Origin: Rotaria sordida
Lineage: Eukaryota; Rotifera; Eurotatoria; Philodinida; Philodinidae
DNA: 64,000 nt
Reading direction: 5' to 3'
Assembly: GCA_905250125.1 (NCBI GenBank)
Contig: CAJNOL010000010.1
Location: forward strand, 307,702 to 371,701
The notes below the pieces were generated by a model. The model did no database searches. It saw only the letters and a list, made by a program, of their open reading frames with translations, and was not told where the DNA came from. A program made the translations under genes and the position numbers. The number at the start of each line of letters is the position of its first letter. Position 1 is the stretch's first letter. Shown here one piece after another: positions 12,401 to 25,030 of this stretch.

Positions 12401-15400
12401 GGATTTAGCTGGTATGTTATTATGTATAATTTGTTTCGATTGGAATGTTCAATGTCGTCGAGCAGCATCAGCTGCTTTACAAGAAAATGTTGGTCGACAA
12501 GGAGAATATTTTCCACATGGAATAGATATTATACAACAAACAGATTATAATCTTATTGGAAAATTTGATTACTGTTTTTTAATTTTAGCACATTCATTAA
12601 TTAAATATTATGATATATATGGAAAATATATGATTGAACATTTATTAAAATATAAAATAATACATTGGAAAAAAGAAACACGTTTATTAACAAGTCAATT
12701 ATTAGAAAAAACAACATTAAATTATGGAACAATTGAAGATATTTATGAAAATATTTTATTACCATTATTTGATCGATGTTTAGATAAAAAAAATGATGGA
12801 ATAGCAAGACATGGTCTTCTATCTAGTTGTGGTCATATTGTTTATGGACTTTATCAACGTTATCAAAGAGTACGATAAAAGAAAAAATTTATTTGAAATT
12901 TTGTTTTGTTTTTTTCTTTCTAATTTTTATTAATATAGAATCCAAATGAATGTCAACGTTTATCAGAATTACGAGACAATTTACAAAAGAAAATATCAAA
13001 TTTATTAATTGAATATAAATCATATGGATATCTTGAAGGTTATTCAGGTGATCTTATTCGACCGTCACTTTGTTCATTTATTGAAAATATATCACAATCA
13101 ATTGATTATTTTCAACAGAATAATAAAAATGAAATTTGTTTACCAAATGAAACAATTGATTGTTGGCAAACAATTATTGATGAATGTATTAGTAATTTAG
13201 ATGATGATGTTAGACAAGCAGGTTTAAATGCACTTAAAGCTTTTTCAAATGCATTTTATTCAAATAGCAGGTATATTTATATTGGACAGGCATAAGGGAT
13301 CTTCGCATTGAGCATCTTTGGAGAACAACTCATCAGTAAATTTTTGAAATTTTCAGAGCAGATGTCATCTCGATGAATAGAGCAAAAGTTATCGTAGACT
13401 GAAAACTCCTGAATGTTTCCTTCTAGAAGATATTGAGATCATAAAGGTTAGAAGTTACCTCCGTAATCATTCGACTTTCTCAGCTGTAATACATCTGGTA
13501 GAGTTGAAAGATCTTTTTTTACAGATACCTAACACTATTTGAGACGTCTAATTTTCTTGATTTCTTTTAATCTTTTTTCATTCGAATAGAAAGATTCAAA
13601 TATCGGGGGTACCCCAAAAAATACATGTTTCTTTGAATCGAAGGTTTCTTTGTAAACCATGGCGAAAGCCAGCGGTACATCATATTTTAAAACAAAAAAA
13701 AGAAGTAGGCATCCTAAATATTTTCTATTATAAATAGAAGAAAGTTTCAACTCGATCGAATATACTGTAGTTGAGAAACGGCGGCGATTCTTACTAATCA
13801 AAGAGAAAAAAAAGGTTGAATTTCTTACGTCAAATAATTGGAGATCATGTCGACATATTGTCTAGAGATTTCATCGATATATCAAAACAATTGAATTAGG
13901 TTCAATTGTTCAGTTCCTTTTATGGACACGTGATGAATTCAACACTTCTTTTCATACAAGCTAGTGTTTCTGAACATATCATTGTTTTCGGTTGATGGAG
14001 GTTCGTGATAGCTTTATCCGAAGCTATTAATCTAAACTGTAGACTTAACTTCAAATAACTAGAATTGTCACACGCCTAGTAGTAGTATGAAATGATACAT
14101 TCAGAAGCCAAGCTCTCAGAAAAAGAATTGATCATCAATTGTTTTCACTCAGTTTTTTTTATTAATGATTGAGCTGTCTCTTCGGGGGAACGAGAGACTT
14201 ATTCAAAAGCATTAGATAATTCTTATTAAAACTTATAAAAGAATAAATACTTTTAGTATTTGAACAAAATCGAATTAAAGTCAATAAAATTTCTTTTTGT
14301 TTTTAGTTCATCTCATTTAATCGATCGTTATCTTGGAAAAATTTCTACAACATCTCAAGAACATATTCGACAAGGTTTTTCTCTAGCTATTGCATCACTT
14401 CCATCTCACATGTTACTAGCAAGTAATACAATAAATAAAATACTTGATTGCTTCTTTAATCTAATAAAAATTACAAATCAAACTCAACATTTAATAAAAC
14501 AACGTAAAGATACACTTATTGCTCTATGTAATCTTTATGAAAATATTCATCTTGATTCATTATCACCATTTTCTAATCAAGATTTAATAAATAAATTAAT
14601 AAATTCATATCTTCGTTGTACACGTGATTATACAAATGATCGTTTTGGTGATTCAGGTCGTCTTGTACGTGAAATAGCTTGTACACAATTAGTTCGTTTA
14701 CTTAAATTAATTAATGAAAATAATAATAATAAATATTTTTTAAATTTAACTATACTTCATAATTGTTTTTGTTCAATTTTAACAAATGTATGTTCAAAAA
14801 TTGATGATTTACGTATGATAAGTGGTAAAGCATTAATTGAATTTTTAAATATTCAATTTGAACAAACAATTGAACATAAAAATGATATAGAAAAAATTTT
14901 TCTTAATCAAAATGATATTGATTGGCGTAATTCTCAAATAGTTTTTCCTTTAATTGTACAATTATTAATTTATGATAAATATCGTTATGTAACATGGTTA
15001 AATTGTTTAATAACAGCAGGTGAATTATCAAATGCAAGTCAAGCATTATATGCATATTTAATAATACATAAAACAAATTATAATTTAATTAATTCACTTT
15101 TAAATGATTCAGAAAAAATTTTTAATAGTAAACAAAATTTACAAATACGTATTATAATACCATGTATTCAAGCATGCGAACGTCTTTTATCACAATCAAC
15201 ATTTGAAAATTTTTATGAAAAATATTCCGAAGAATTTATAAAACATTGGATAAATATAATTCAATTATTAGAAGATATATTAATAAAAAAATTACAAATT
15301 TTAAATAATAATCCAACATTATATTTACATTTTATTAAATTATATTGTTCATTATTACAATTTAATAATATTGAATTAAGAAATTTAATATTAAAATTAA

Positions 15401-15621
15401 TAACAAAATTTTTTCTTCATAATTATCCATGGGTAAGACGACAAGCAGCTCAAAATTTATATGATACATTTATTATGTTTAATGATGATTTATTTCTTAA
15501 TGATAATGATGATAAAACTGAACAAATTATGAATTTATTAACTGAAACTGATTGGGAACAAAATCTAGATGAATTAACAACTATACGACAAACATTACTT
15601 AATTTATTCCATATTGAATGA
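9486..15621 (+). CDS. TBCD: Tubulin-specific chaperone D (tubulin-folding cofactor D)
   Basis: HEAT/ARM-repeat chaperone that takes beta-tubulin from cofactor A and forms the supercomplex with cofactors C and E that releases native alpha/beta-tubulin dimers; it also engages Arl2. Five exons: 9486-10516, 10926-11367, 12345-12869, 12939-13270, 14307-15621. The total is about 1214 aa, against 1192 in human. Family landmarks in order are YQEQPQLLDSYLP (about residue 70), IIKVRGFK, AAWRYRRGVRNL (about 315), VRWSSAKGLGRI, GGCLALAELARRGLLLP, RDAACYVCWSFARAF across the exon 2/3 junction, RRAASAALQENVGRQG and FPHGIDI (about 530-555), and WVRRQAAQNLYDT near the C-terminus. All junction phases agree. 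Introns 1, 2 and 4 are long (409, 977, 1036 bp); intron 3 is 69 bp. Introns 1 and 2 hold repeats listed separately. Confidence 0.94.
10540..10705. repeat. Dispersed repeat copy (family of the 45.4-46.0 kb palindrome)
   Basis: This part of TBCD intron 1 aligns with the right arm of the palindrome at 45376-45985. Shared ordered blocks are TTCGATA, AATCATTCTAGAC, TCGGTCGAAAAGCGATTT / TCGATCGAAAAGCGATTT and a TTCTCTTGTGAGAT / TTCCCTTGTAAGAT block. Only one arm is recognisable; just downstream (about 10725-10805) lies an unrelated smaller hairpin built on AGAATATTC blocks. Confidence 0.7.
11419..12272. repeat. Large palindrome in TBCD intron 2
   Basis: The intron is almost entirely one inverted repeat of about 850 bp. 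Left-arm blocks CATATTTCTCAGCAGCCTTTC, ATAGATTCCTCGTTCGATTC, TTGTTTAGATTCAATGAAATG and ACTTTTTGCATT reappear as reverse complements in the same nested order up to 12272. The inner blocks near 11730-11770 pair with 11890-11950. Arms are about 420 bp, moderately diverged, with no long ORF. Confidence 0.85.
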
Positions 15622-17169
15622 AGAATATTATATTTCATAATGATTAATATGTTCTTTTTCTTTTTTATACGACAGATCTGATATTTGTGTTCTTGTTTGT
15701 CTCTTTTTTTGCACAAGTATACCAGTGTGTATTTCCATTTGCCGATGTATGTGATCATCAAAAGATCTTTTCTTTTTTTTTTTGCTAAGCAAGGTTCGAC
15801 ATGGAAAAGAATGTTTTCTTTTTTTCGATTAATAAAATTAAAACAAGTGACTAAGATATTCTAACAATTTGTCAATGATAAATATGCAAAGAATTTTGTC
15901 TCAAGATTATTTCAACGATGAAATGATAAGCTTGTATTTTCATATAAATGTTGATTATAGAGAAAATAAGAATTCATAGAAATTTAGAATTTGAAATTTA
16001 TCATCTTAAAGTTTGGTGCATGTATTTATCATTTATCTTTTATATTAATTTTCAATAGTTTTGAAATACAGTGAAATGTCTGTTAATGAATACTTCCCTA
16101 CTCTGAACTTGAACATTGTTTTCTACAGTTTCGATTGCTATTTTAATTTCTTTTAAAAGAACATACGTGCATTTTTTTTCTTCGTCATTTCTGAGTAATG
16201 CACTAAAACTACTGTTCATTATTTTGTTACAATAGTATATAACAGAAAAAGCAATGGCATCACCATATCATATTACATTAAATGACAAAATTCATTTAGT
16301 TAATTATTACAAAGATAGTAATAGCTCATCACAACGATTCATAACAACTATTTGAATGGCAATCACAAGATTTCTTCATATATGAATAATATCTTTCTTA
16401 CACTCCCCTAAATGACTAAATGAAAAGAAGGAATAATGTGAAAATTTGTTCTAAAACAGATACAATTAAACTGTATTCTTGCAGTAAAGTACTATCTGCT
16501 AAATCGTATTTCGCATTTTAATCTCATAGGATTGATATAACAGATTTTTCCATGCATTTAGTTATAGCACAATGCAATGATGTACACGGTTACCTTTTCC
16601 TATCCTGCAAAGTCGAGCAAGTCAAGGGAAGCATGTTGCAGAGTAGGAGAAAGATTCAAAAATTTTTCGTAGTCCGATTACAAAGTACGAAAAAAAGCTT
16701 ATCCAGCACACCTCTAACATAATGAATGCAAGTTTTTATCAAATGCTTACTCATTTAATATCTTGGTCTCATGATATATATTTTATTTGTTTCAATATGT
16801 ACGACTTATTGTTATTTTCAGTCACTTAATATATTCAAATTGTCAACAGAAGGGTTATGTTATTTCATATGTGCAGAAATCAATGGCAAGTGTAGTATTT
16901 TTTTGTTAACACACATCATCAGAGAACATTGTCGTTCATATATATGTATATAATATTAGTGAGACAATGAGTACGATATTTCTAGATGTATTTTCATTTT
17001 TAATAAATGGCAAAGAAGAAGACTAAAAAAACATGAATTATATAGAAGTTAGATAAAAAAAAAAAAGAGAAAAACCTTAAAGTTCTTTAATATTGGTTAA
17101 ATAATCATAAAGAAAGAAAATCTCTATTAAAAATCCAAAAATAACATTAAGTCTTTATTTATTGATAGT
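15622..17169. other. Intergenic between convergent genes
   Basis: TBCD (plus) and the gene at 17170 (minus) converge on this 1.5 kb. I see no gene. The short plus ORF 16771-16953 has no supporting features. Near 16600-16660 a modest imperfect inverted repeat is built on CCTATCCTGCA / TGCAGAGTAGG. Confidence 0.5.
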
Positions 17170-17973
17170 TTATTTTTTCTTCTCGTCATTGACAATATCT
17201 GTAGTATCTTGGCTATCACTTTCAGATTCTTCTCGATTAATAGCTTCAGTTTCTTGATTATCACCTGCAAATTCTTCGCTCTCTTCTTCATTCATTCGAC
17301 GAAGTGCTCGTAGTAGTTGTCGTTTAAAGCTTTCTTTTTGACACTTTGTTTGTATATCAACTTTAAGCGCTTGATATCCTCTCCTATCTGATTCATATGT
17401 GCCATCACTTATAACATCTGAATCATAAATTGACCATACTAAACCATGTTTCTGAATGGTTTCTAAGAAACATTTAATTTGAAATGTTCCCATTGGATCT
17501 TAATATAGAAAAAAATGAATGAAAACAATCATAAAGAAATTTTAATTTTAAATAATTACATACTTTTTGAAAGGCATACTGCATTACACAAAACTTTATT
17601 ACTTGTATCATGAATTTCAAATCGAAAACCATGACCAATAACTAAATTTTCGTCAGAAGTTGAGGCTGGTGCAGCTGAATCTATCATTTGATAATAAGAA
17701 TCTTTAACGTAGACATGAACGTTACAATCTTTTGCTGTTTTTTCTACTGTTTTAATATGTTTAGCAAAATCTTCATGACCTAATAATGTATGGCCCATTA
17801 CATATTTGTTTGCTGTATATTTTTTTATTGGACATTTATTTCCTGATGCAAGAATTATTAATAATAAGATAAACGAATAAATAAACAAAAAAAAAAGATA
17901 TCTTACGATTAATAAATAATCCTTCAGTTAATGCCACGAAGAAAAAGAAAACTACCAGAATATAACCTTGCAT
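17170..17973 (-). CDS. Secreted protein, possibly degenerate M15-like peptidase
   Basis: Three exons on minus: 17907-17973, 17564-17842, 17170-17498, phase-consistent, 224 aa. It begins with a clear signal peptide (residues 1-18, F/V-rich, starting MQGYILVV). The middle holds a cysteine-bearing globular domain: KDCNVHVYVKDSY, ENLVIGHGFRFEI, LCNAVCL, then FLETIQKHGLVW. The acidic Lys/Glu-rich tail is probably disordered. From memory this order matches a secreted family with a Hedgehog/DD-peptidase (M15-like) fold, seen in rotifers and molluscs. There the hallmark is a GHAxDxN zinc-binding segment, a CN..C loop, and a final H-x-D-D-G. Here the GH is kept but the zinc-ligand aspartate position reads F, and the C-terminal motif reads SDGT, so I infer loss of catalysis. 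The function is uncertain; the gene model is firmer than the name. Confidence 0.5.
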
Positions 17974-20900
17974 TTTTGTAAACTATTTATGAAGAATCAT
18001 GTAACTGTCGTGTATATTCTCGTTTATATATAGTTCTGTTTTCACGATTCTATTTAACAAATTATGAATAAGCTCGATACTATTTTTTACATTCATCTGA
18101 ATTGTACTTCTATTCCGTTTCATCGATTGTTTGCTTTAACACGATTATATATTTTTTTTTTTACTCTTTATAATTTTAATATCAATATCAACATTTTCTT
18201 TTCAAGTATATTATTCACCTCGAAGATCTTATAACATAACTACACAATGATTAGAAAAAAAAAATGCAACTGAAAATGGGCTAAAACAACACTTTGATCT
18301 ATGGCAGACATATTTACTTTCTTTTGCTTTTCACTTCTGTTCGATATACTTAAAAAATATTTATGGTTGAATTAACGTACAAACCTATTCAAGCCCCCTC
18401 TACAAATATATTATTCATCCAGTGACATTGTGAGTTATTATTTGAGCAGAAAAAATTAGAAAGAATCATAACACATGTACCAGTAATAAATCGATATACT
18501 GCTTTTCACCATCTTATTCAATGAATAATTCTTTTAAAATTAATTATTTTTAGAACAATTCTATTTCTGTTGTTATTAAAGTCATATAGAAGTTATTATA
18601 ACTGTATCATTAATCATAAACAGTAAAGCGTTTTAATTCTAGGGTAGGCTCAACATTTTTTTAAAATAAGATCCTCATCTGAAAGTTAAAAACGAGAGAA
18701 GACAAGTTTTTGAATGTTACTTAGATGAAATACAGTCAATGTTACTTTTATCAAACTTACATTTTACAACATGTAACAATAGTGGAGATCAGAAAACAAT
18801 TCGCAACTTGCATAAAAAAAACATGCGAGCATTTGTGTCCATCAAAATGCGACATTCGAAAGAAGAGATTGACAAAGCAAAATTTTGGCATATTCTAGTT
18901 AATCTGGTTCAGATCTTGTGCAAAACTTAATGTCTCCTCAAAAACGTTTTCTACGTCTGCGCGATTGAAAAAATGTTATTATTGGGTGCCGTAGACAGTG
19001 AAAAATATTAGCGTTTGCATAGAAAATGTAATGCGCTGTTCAAATCTATCAAGCTGATGGTAGGAGAAAAGTATTTGAACTTACCCTAGTCTACGAAATG
19101 TTAACCTAGGGTAGGCTTTCGCTTTTCTAAGTCTTGTGGCTCCGCTGCCTATGTCAGTTATAAGAAAGAAAGAAATTTTATTCAAATGATAAATTCATGT
19201 GTAAATGATAATCTATCTATTAATTAGAATATTCCAATATTTAAATAGCTTTTAGACGTGAAAAAAATTCTACAATGAGTTATCAATAAACATAAACAGA
19301 ATCGAAAACTTCATCTGAAGACGTTCATTCGCCTTAAGAAAATCGAATTGACATTGATATTAACATTTATAAAACACTAGAAAGCAAAAAATAAATTGAA
19401 ACAACTTTTTGTTTGATTACTTTTAATTTCTATATTAAAATTGATATCCTAATAATTGATATTGATATCCATTTAATTGAGTATTAATTGAAATAAATAT
19501 ATATTGGTTTCAATATTCATAAATATTTGATATTGATGCAATACTATAAAAATTCTATTCAATGATGATACTATTTTCAATTTGATTTTTAATTTCACAA
19601 ATGATATTTCAGGTAGTCAACAAACTAGAATGAAAAATATTTTTATTCATACAAAGAAGCTTATCATAAAAACTACCATCAATTTCTACAACAACTATTC
19701 TATCATGTATGTAATCAAAAATTACTAGATGTGTTTGGACTGAAATAATATCTGTTTGCTGGAATACCAGTTTTTTTACAATAAAATATACGTTGTATTT
19801 CTATCTAATTTTTTTATTAAAATAGTATTCAAATTACATAAAACAATGAACTCAATTAGATCGTATGGAGAATAAGGATCATTTCAAGTAGCAATGATGT
19901 TATTAAATTTTTTATGTACATAGACATTTATGATACGTACTAAGAAAAATATAATCATTTTATTAAATATAGATTACATGATATACTTTGTATCTATATA
20001 TAATTATTCTGAGTATAACCTATTGAGTTAATAGTATATATTAAGATAATTGTACGGTTAAGATTCGTTATACAAGCATATAGAAATATTGAACTGAGAT
20101 GACGATTGTGATCAATCAGCTTTCCTCTGCTTGTAAAAGATAATTTCATTATCTGTGGGATATAATATTAAACTAAATTCACATGTACTCGTGAGATTTA
20201 TTGTACATGGTGGTTCGACTGCTACAATCAGTAAAGATCTCTGAAACTGATAGCTAAATGAAACAGGAAAAGAAACTAAAATAAATATAATAAATGTGAA
20301 AAATAATAACATTGTCGTTTGCCTTCGATATATGCCCACATTCCGTATACTATGGTGACGTTTTAATGAGAGTACAAGAAATTTTACTTGAGAACAATGT
20401 CCACATGAGATAGAACTAAAATCAAGTCGTTAATTTTAATTGATCAAAAGCATTTACTCTCACAAATACTGAATATTAGTGATGTAATTCATATGCTATT
20501 CATATCAACTGTTTAGATTGAGTTTCATTTTATCTTCAGTACATCAATGGATTACCGTTTCGCCATTGATTAGACGATTTATACATATATGACAATGGGC
20601 TAAGATAATATGTTTACTCTGCAGATAGATACTGTCTAAACATGGAAAATTTTCAATATGATATGTGCATCCTTTTTAAACCAGTGCATTGATAACATCA
20701 AATTATCTTTTGAATTGTGATTAGTTCCTTAATCATCTACAATCTGTAACTTTTGATTCCGAATCAGAATCAATCAAAAGATCACAGTGGGTGACTTTGG
20801 TCAAACGAATAGTTAATGTATCACCAAACTTTTTATATCTTGTAGTGGCGTGAAAGGATTTTTGTCATTATGCACAAACTTATTCAAACCTGACACATAT

Positions 20901-22214
20901 ATACCACTTATTAGACTGATTATATCCCGAACCTAAACAACATGTTAATGTTTGTCAACTAAATCAATTTGTATCTCATGTCTTATGTTCAATAGAAATC
21001 TAGTTAAAAAATTTCATTTTATCTTCCTAGAACCACAGTCTACTTTTTCAAGATGACCATAAGTCATTAATTTCTTAGAAAGTGAATCCCAATAGTTTTA
21101 TATGAATCGATGCACTCTGGTAGAGCCTCTTTCAAACGATACAAATCCGGACTCGATAGGTAATTGTGATGAAAAGTTATCAGAAAAATACATCCACCTA
21201 TCTTGTTTTTTTATTAAATAGACATTAGTACTCATTTCAAATAAGAATTATATAGAATAATCCAAATTTTTTTCATCTAATGATATTACTAGAATTTGAT
21301 AATAATCATAAAGAAAACTGAATTATGAAAACAATATGTAATATAATATTTTATTGTGGAATAACTGATGCCATTTTTAGTTAAAAATTGAAACAATAAA
21401 GTTCTTAGAATTGAAAACATTACAATTGCATGTTAATTCATGACATGAAATGAACTCATTCTTAACGTATCAAAGTATCAAATTTTTTTGTCATATATTT
21501 TCGAATATTTACAGTTTAAAAAAAAATTATCGTTTCAAATTGAAGTTTTGCTTGATTTGACTGTTTCAATAATTATGAAAATTATACATCAAATAGTCTC
21601 TTTGCAGAATGAGTTTATTTTGACCAAGTTGTAATTTTTGAATATTCTTTAATTGATTTATGAATATTTTGTTGAAGATTAATCTTATTGTAAACATCAG
21701 AAGACTAAGTGTTCTATTGAAAATTTTACATTTATTCTTAAATAAAAAATATGTTTCATAACATGAATCAATCATAAGATTCATGAATTTGACAGATCGA
21801 AACAAAAGTGAACGTGCTATATCTTGGAATAAAATCTGTAACGTCATGAAAATTTGCATATTCGAATCGTGTTTAAGATTGCAATTGTTCTTTCTGACAA
21901 TTGTTTTTAAAAATTTAACTAAAATACTTTAATTCCTTTTTGTTATTGAAATAAATTCTAACAAATAAACTTCCAAGAATAGTTTTATTGAGTTATAGTT
22001 TTTTTATTCTGTTTTAACTGTTGCAATATAAGCTTTTTGTTCTTTTTATTACATGAAAAGAAACAAGAAAACAAAATCATCTCAACTAAAGTAATTGTTC
22101 CATATAGACGAATAAAATAAGAAAAGAAAATCACACATACACACAATATTTCGTCAAGTAACAGAAAACAAAACAACCATTCGAAAAGAAAACATTTATA
22201 ACGAGAAAAACAAT
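17974..22214. other. Long gene-poor intergenic stretch
   Basis: About 4.2 kb of AT-rich sequence with no convincing gene. It includes two copies of CTAGGGTAGGCT in direct orientation (18639-18650 and 19106-19117) and alternating TTGATATT-rich DNA at 19430-19540. It also holds one small minus ORF with a signal-like N-terminus (20112-20339), listed separately at low confidence. Confidence 0.5.
20112..20339 (-). CDS. Possible small secreted peptide, unrecognised
   Basis: A 75-codon open frame starting MGIYRRQTT, followed by a strongly hydrophobic stretch (about residues 10-29) resembling a signal peptide or anchor. A short tail follows with two cysteines and one N-glycosylation-like NLT. I see no splice partners and no family resemblance. 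In such AT-rich DNA a frame of this size can be chance, so this is a weak call. Confidence 0.15.
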   Translation of the reverse strand: MGIYRRQTTMLLFFTFIIFILVSFPVSFSYQFQRSLLIVAVEPPCTINLTSTCEFSLILYPTDNEIIFYKQRKAD

Positions 22215-22240
22215 AGCAGCAGCAGCAGCAGCAGCAGCAG
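22215..22240. repeat. (AGC)n trinucleotide microsatellite
   Basis: Nearly nine perfect AGC units. On minus, the sense strand of the upstream gene whose stop is at 22408, this is a CTG repeat lying about 170 bases into the presumed 3' UTR. Confidence 0.9.
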
Positions 22241-22407
22241 AAATACATATTGGAAGAGAAATCTTAAGAGAAACAAAAACAAAAATGGAAAGATATATAT
22301 ATATACAAATAAAGAAAAACATAAGATGTAAATCACAAAACATTGTGTTTTTGAACATCGTGATTTTCTCTATTTGTATTATGATCATTATCGATTTTTC
22401 TCCTTGA

Positions 22408-25030
22408 TTATTCAACATTTTGTTCTTCTCGAATTTTATTTTTAATTTGTCGATATCGTTCACGATTAGCTATAGGATAATTATTATCATTATTGTTATC
22501 ATTCGATTGTAATAGTGAAGAAGCACCCATAGGACGATTATTATTTTCTACATTATTTTGTTGGATAGAATTTAAAGGAGAAACAATATTCTGTTGTAAA
22601 TTGTCTACATCAACTTGTTCTTCATCATCATTTTCATTTTCAATATTATCCAAAGATTTTATATTGTTATTATCAGATATTGAATTATTTAAGGATCGTT
22701 GTAACTAGAAAATAAGACGAAAAACAAAAATCTAAATAAAAAATATATTTAATATTATCTTACACGCTGCTGATATTGTGGATTATCTGCTGCTACTTGA
22801 TCTAAAATAATATAATTCATATTTCACTCCACTACCATCAAAAATCGATCTTCGATCAGATGCATTCGAATTGCATAAAATTTTCAGGATATATTTAGGG
22901 TACGATGAAAAGATTATGCTAAAATTTTTAGCCCTATACCATAACATTTTTAGGAAGTATTTGTCAAACAAAGGTTAAAAAATAGTTCACTTGACAGCAT
23001 GAAATTCTCCGTAGGTCCCAGAGACGGACCCAGTACCGGTACGGGTTTCAGACCGGTCAGTAATCGATAGATCGGTCGTCGTCGATAGACCGACTGGTTC
23101 GGTCAGGTCTACTTAGACTGGTACCAGTATCGATCGTGAAAAATCCAGACCGATTTCATCTCTAATGAGTCTTCATTTCTATAGGTTCAATTTTTTTCTT
23201 ATTTGAAAGAGCATATTTGACTGCAATGCTAGACAGAGTAGTTGTTTTTTTTTTGAGATTCTGACTTCTTATGCAGAGAAAAAGGATGATAAATTCAATA
23301 CTTTGAAAAACTCTCAAGAAAATGGCCATCTATTTATAGAAGAGCATTTTTCTATAGTTAATAAAAAACTTTAATTAACGGAATTGAATTCCGTCAAGAA
23401 CTGCAGTTTCACATGCTCTTTCAAACAAACAAGCAAAGTGGTTAGCTATAATGACATTCCTTCAAGGATTCTAGCATGTGCGATAAAAAAAAACATAAAT
23501 AGAGAAAAAATGAAAAAGATCTTCCTTGGTTTTTCTTTTCTTCAAGCAAAAGGTCACAGACATCATCAAAACCTTGTTAGAAAAAAACGACATGCGAAAT
23601 AAAAGAACAATTTTCTTTGTGAAGGATTCGACCTCAAGCTATCCTTCCATGCATTTATCTCAATTTCAATTAATGTGACGGAAATGGACTTTTTTTGTGG
23701 TTTAGTACTTAATAGATTATTGATTATTTTAATTAGTATTTTACACTAGGTTCATTATTCTATTTACTTATAAAAGTTGTTGAAATGGGTTTTCTACTAA
23801 GATATACAATGAATAAAATCAATTTATTTTTCATATTTTTATTCTTAAATTACTTTCTTCATTAGCTACGTTTGAAGGTTGAGGTGCAACTCGAACTGAT
23901 TCAACATGATCTGGTTGTTGTTGTTGTTCTTGTTCTTGTGCATGATTAGCTAATGGTGGTGGTGGAACATTTTGATTAGCTTGTTGATGAAGTTTATCAT
24001 TATTAACATCTTGTTGTTGTTCATTTGATATTGTAGTAGTTGATGTCTTTTTATCAACACCAAGTACATTTAAAGCTTTATCTCGTAGATCTAATGCTGC
24101 TGGAGCTATTTGTGCTTTAACTTCGTGTGTTAGATTATTTAATTTATTTAAAGGATCTTGCAATAATGCTGCAAGACTTCTTGTTGTTACATTATTTGGT
24201 AGCAATGGTCGAAAACGTTGTTGTGGAATTATAAAAGCATTTTGTTGTTCATTTTGTGCAGGTAATTGATTATTTTGTGAACTAATAGAATATTATTTAA
24301 ATATGAAGAAAATTTTGAATCGATACTTACGATTGACTATTTTTTAATGTTTCCTGTTCTCGTTTTAAACGATTTAATTCATCATTATGAGATTCTAAAA
24401 TATTAGAATGAGATTAAATTTGTAGAATAAGAAAACAAAAAAAAAACAATTCCTACAAACTTTTTTCATCATTTATTTGTTGTTCTAATTTTTCAATAAA
24501 TGAATCTTTTGAACCAAGTGTTTCTTTTATTGATTTATATTCTTTCTAGTTAATAAAAAGAACCAAAGGAATGAAATAGAAAATTAATTCTTTTTTTTTT
24601 TAAATCAAATTTACTAATTGTTCATCAAGAACATTTTTATCTGTTTTAAGACTTTGAAGTTCAGCTAATTTTTCATTTAATTTTGTATTAAGATCATTAA
24701 TTTCGGAATCTTTTTTTTCCATTTGTCGTTGAATAGCTAATTTTTCTTCATCAAGTTCACGCTTACGTGAAATAATACTTTCAAGTTTTTTTTCTGCATC
24801 ACTATTTTTTATTGTTAACTAATAAATGAAAAGATAATTATATGAATAGATTTGAAAAAAAAAATATTTTTTTTCGTCTTATTTTTTACCGATCGAATAC
24901 GTTCTTCAAATTGTTCTAAAGATTGTCGAAGTTCAGTATTTTTTGATGAACATGACATGTAAAAAAGACCAAGAAGAAACATAATAATAACAAGACCAAC
25001 AACAATAAAACTCGGTGTTCGACCCGACAT
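22408..25030 (-). CDS. Golgi type II membrane protein, GOLM/CASC4-like
   Basis: Seven exons on minus: 24890-25030, 24615-24818, 24461-24545, 24331-24394, 23854-24281, 22764-22801, 22408-22704. All phases agree and give 418 aa. A short basic N-terminus precedes one transmembrane helix (about residues 9-27). About 110 residues of heptad-rich coiled coil follow (ELRQSLEQFEERI through LKREQETLKNS), then a Pro/Gln/Asn-rich acidic tail. This layout (type II anchor, lumenal coiled coil, acidic disordered tail) is that of GOLM1/CASC4 (GOLM2) proteins, cis-Golgi proteins involved in protein sorting. Sequence identity outside the layout is weak, so the name is tentative. If the donor at 23853 is not used, exon 5 reads to a stop at 23831 and the last two exons would be lost. 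Intron 5 (22802-23853) contains an ACCGG-rich repeat. Confidence 0.6.
23020..23165. repeat. ACCGG-rich complex repeat in intron
   Basis: A run of overlapping direct and inverted copies of ACCGGT, GACCGGTC, GATAGACCG and TCGATAGA motifs, conspicuously GC-richer than its surroundings. Related motifs (ACCGGTCTATCAGT, TACCAGTCTA) occur at 53750-54215 in a clathrin intron, so the two probably belong to one repeat family. Confidence 0.6.

Noticed and set aside
22131-22463. 110-codon minus ORF with a polyalanine run
   Set aside because: The run is just the AGC microsatellite read in one frame. It overlaps the 3' part and presumed 3' UTR of the GOLM-like gene in a different frame.
23625-23655. tRNA B-box-like GGTCGAATCC on minus
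   Set aside because: No A box or cloverleaf upstream; the match is part of a local AAGGAT/ATCCTT hairpin.
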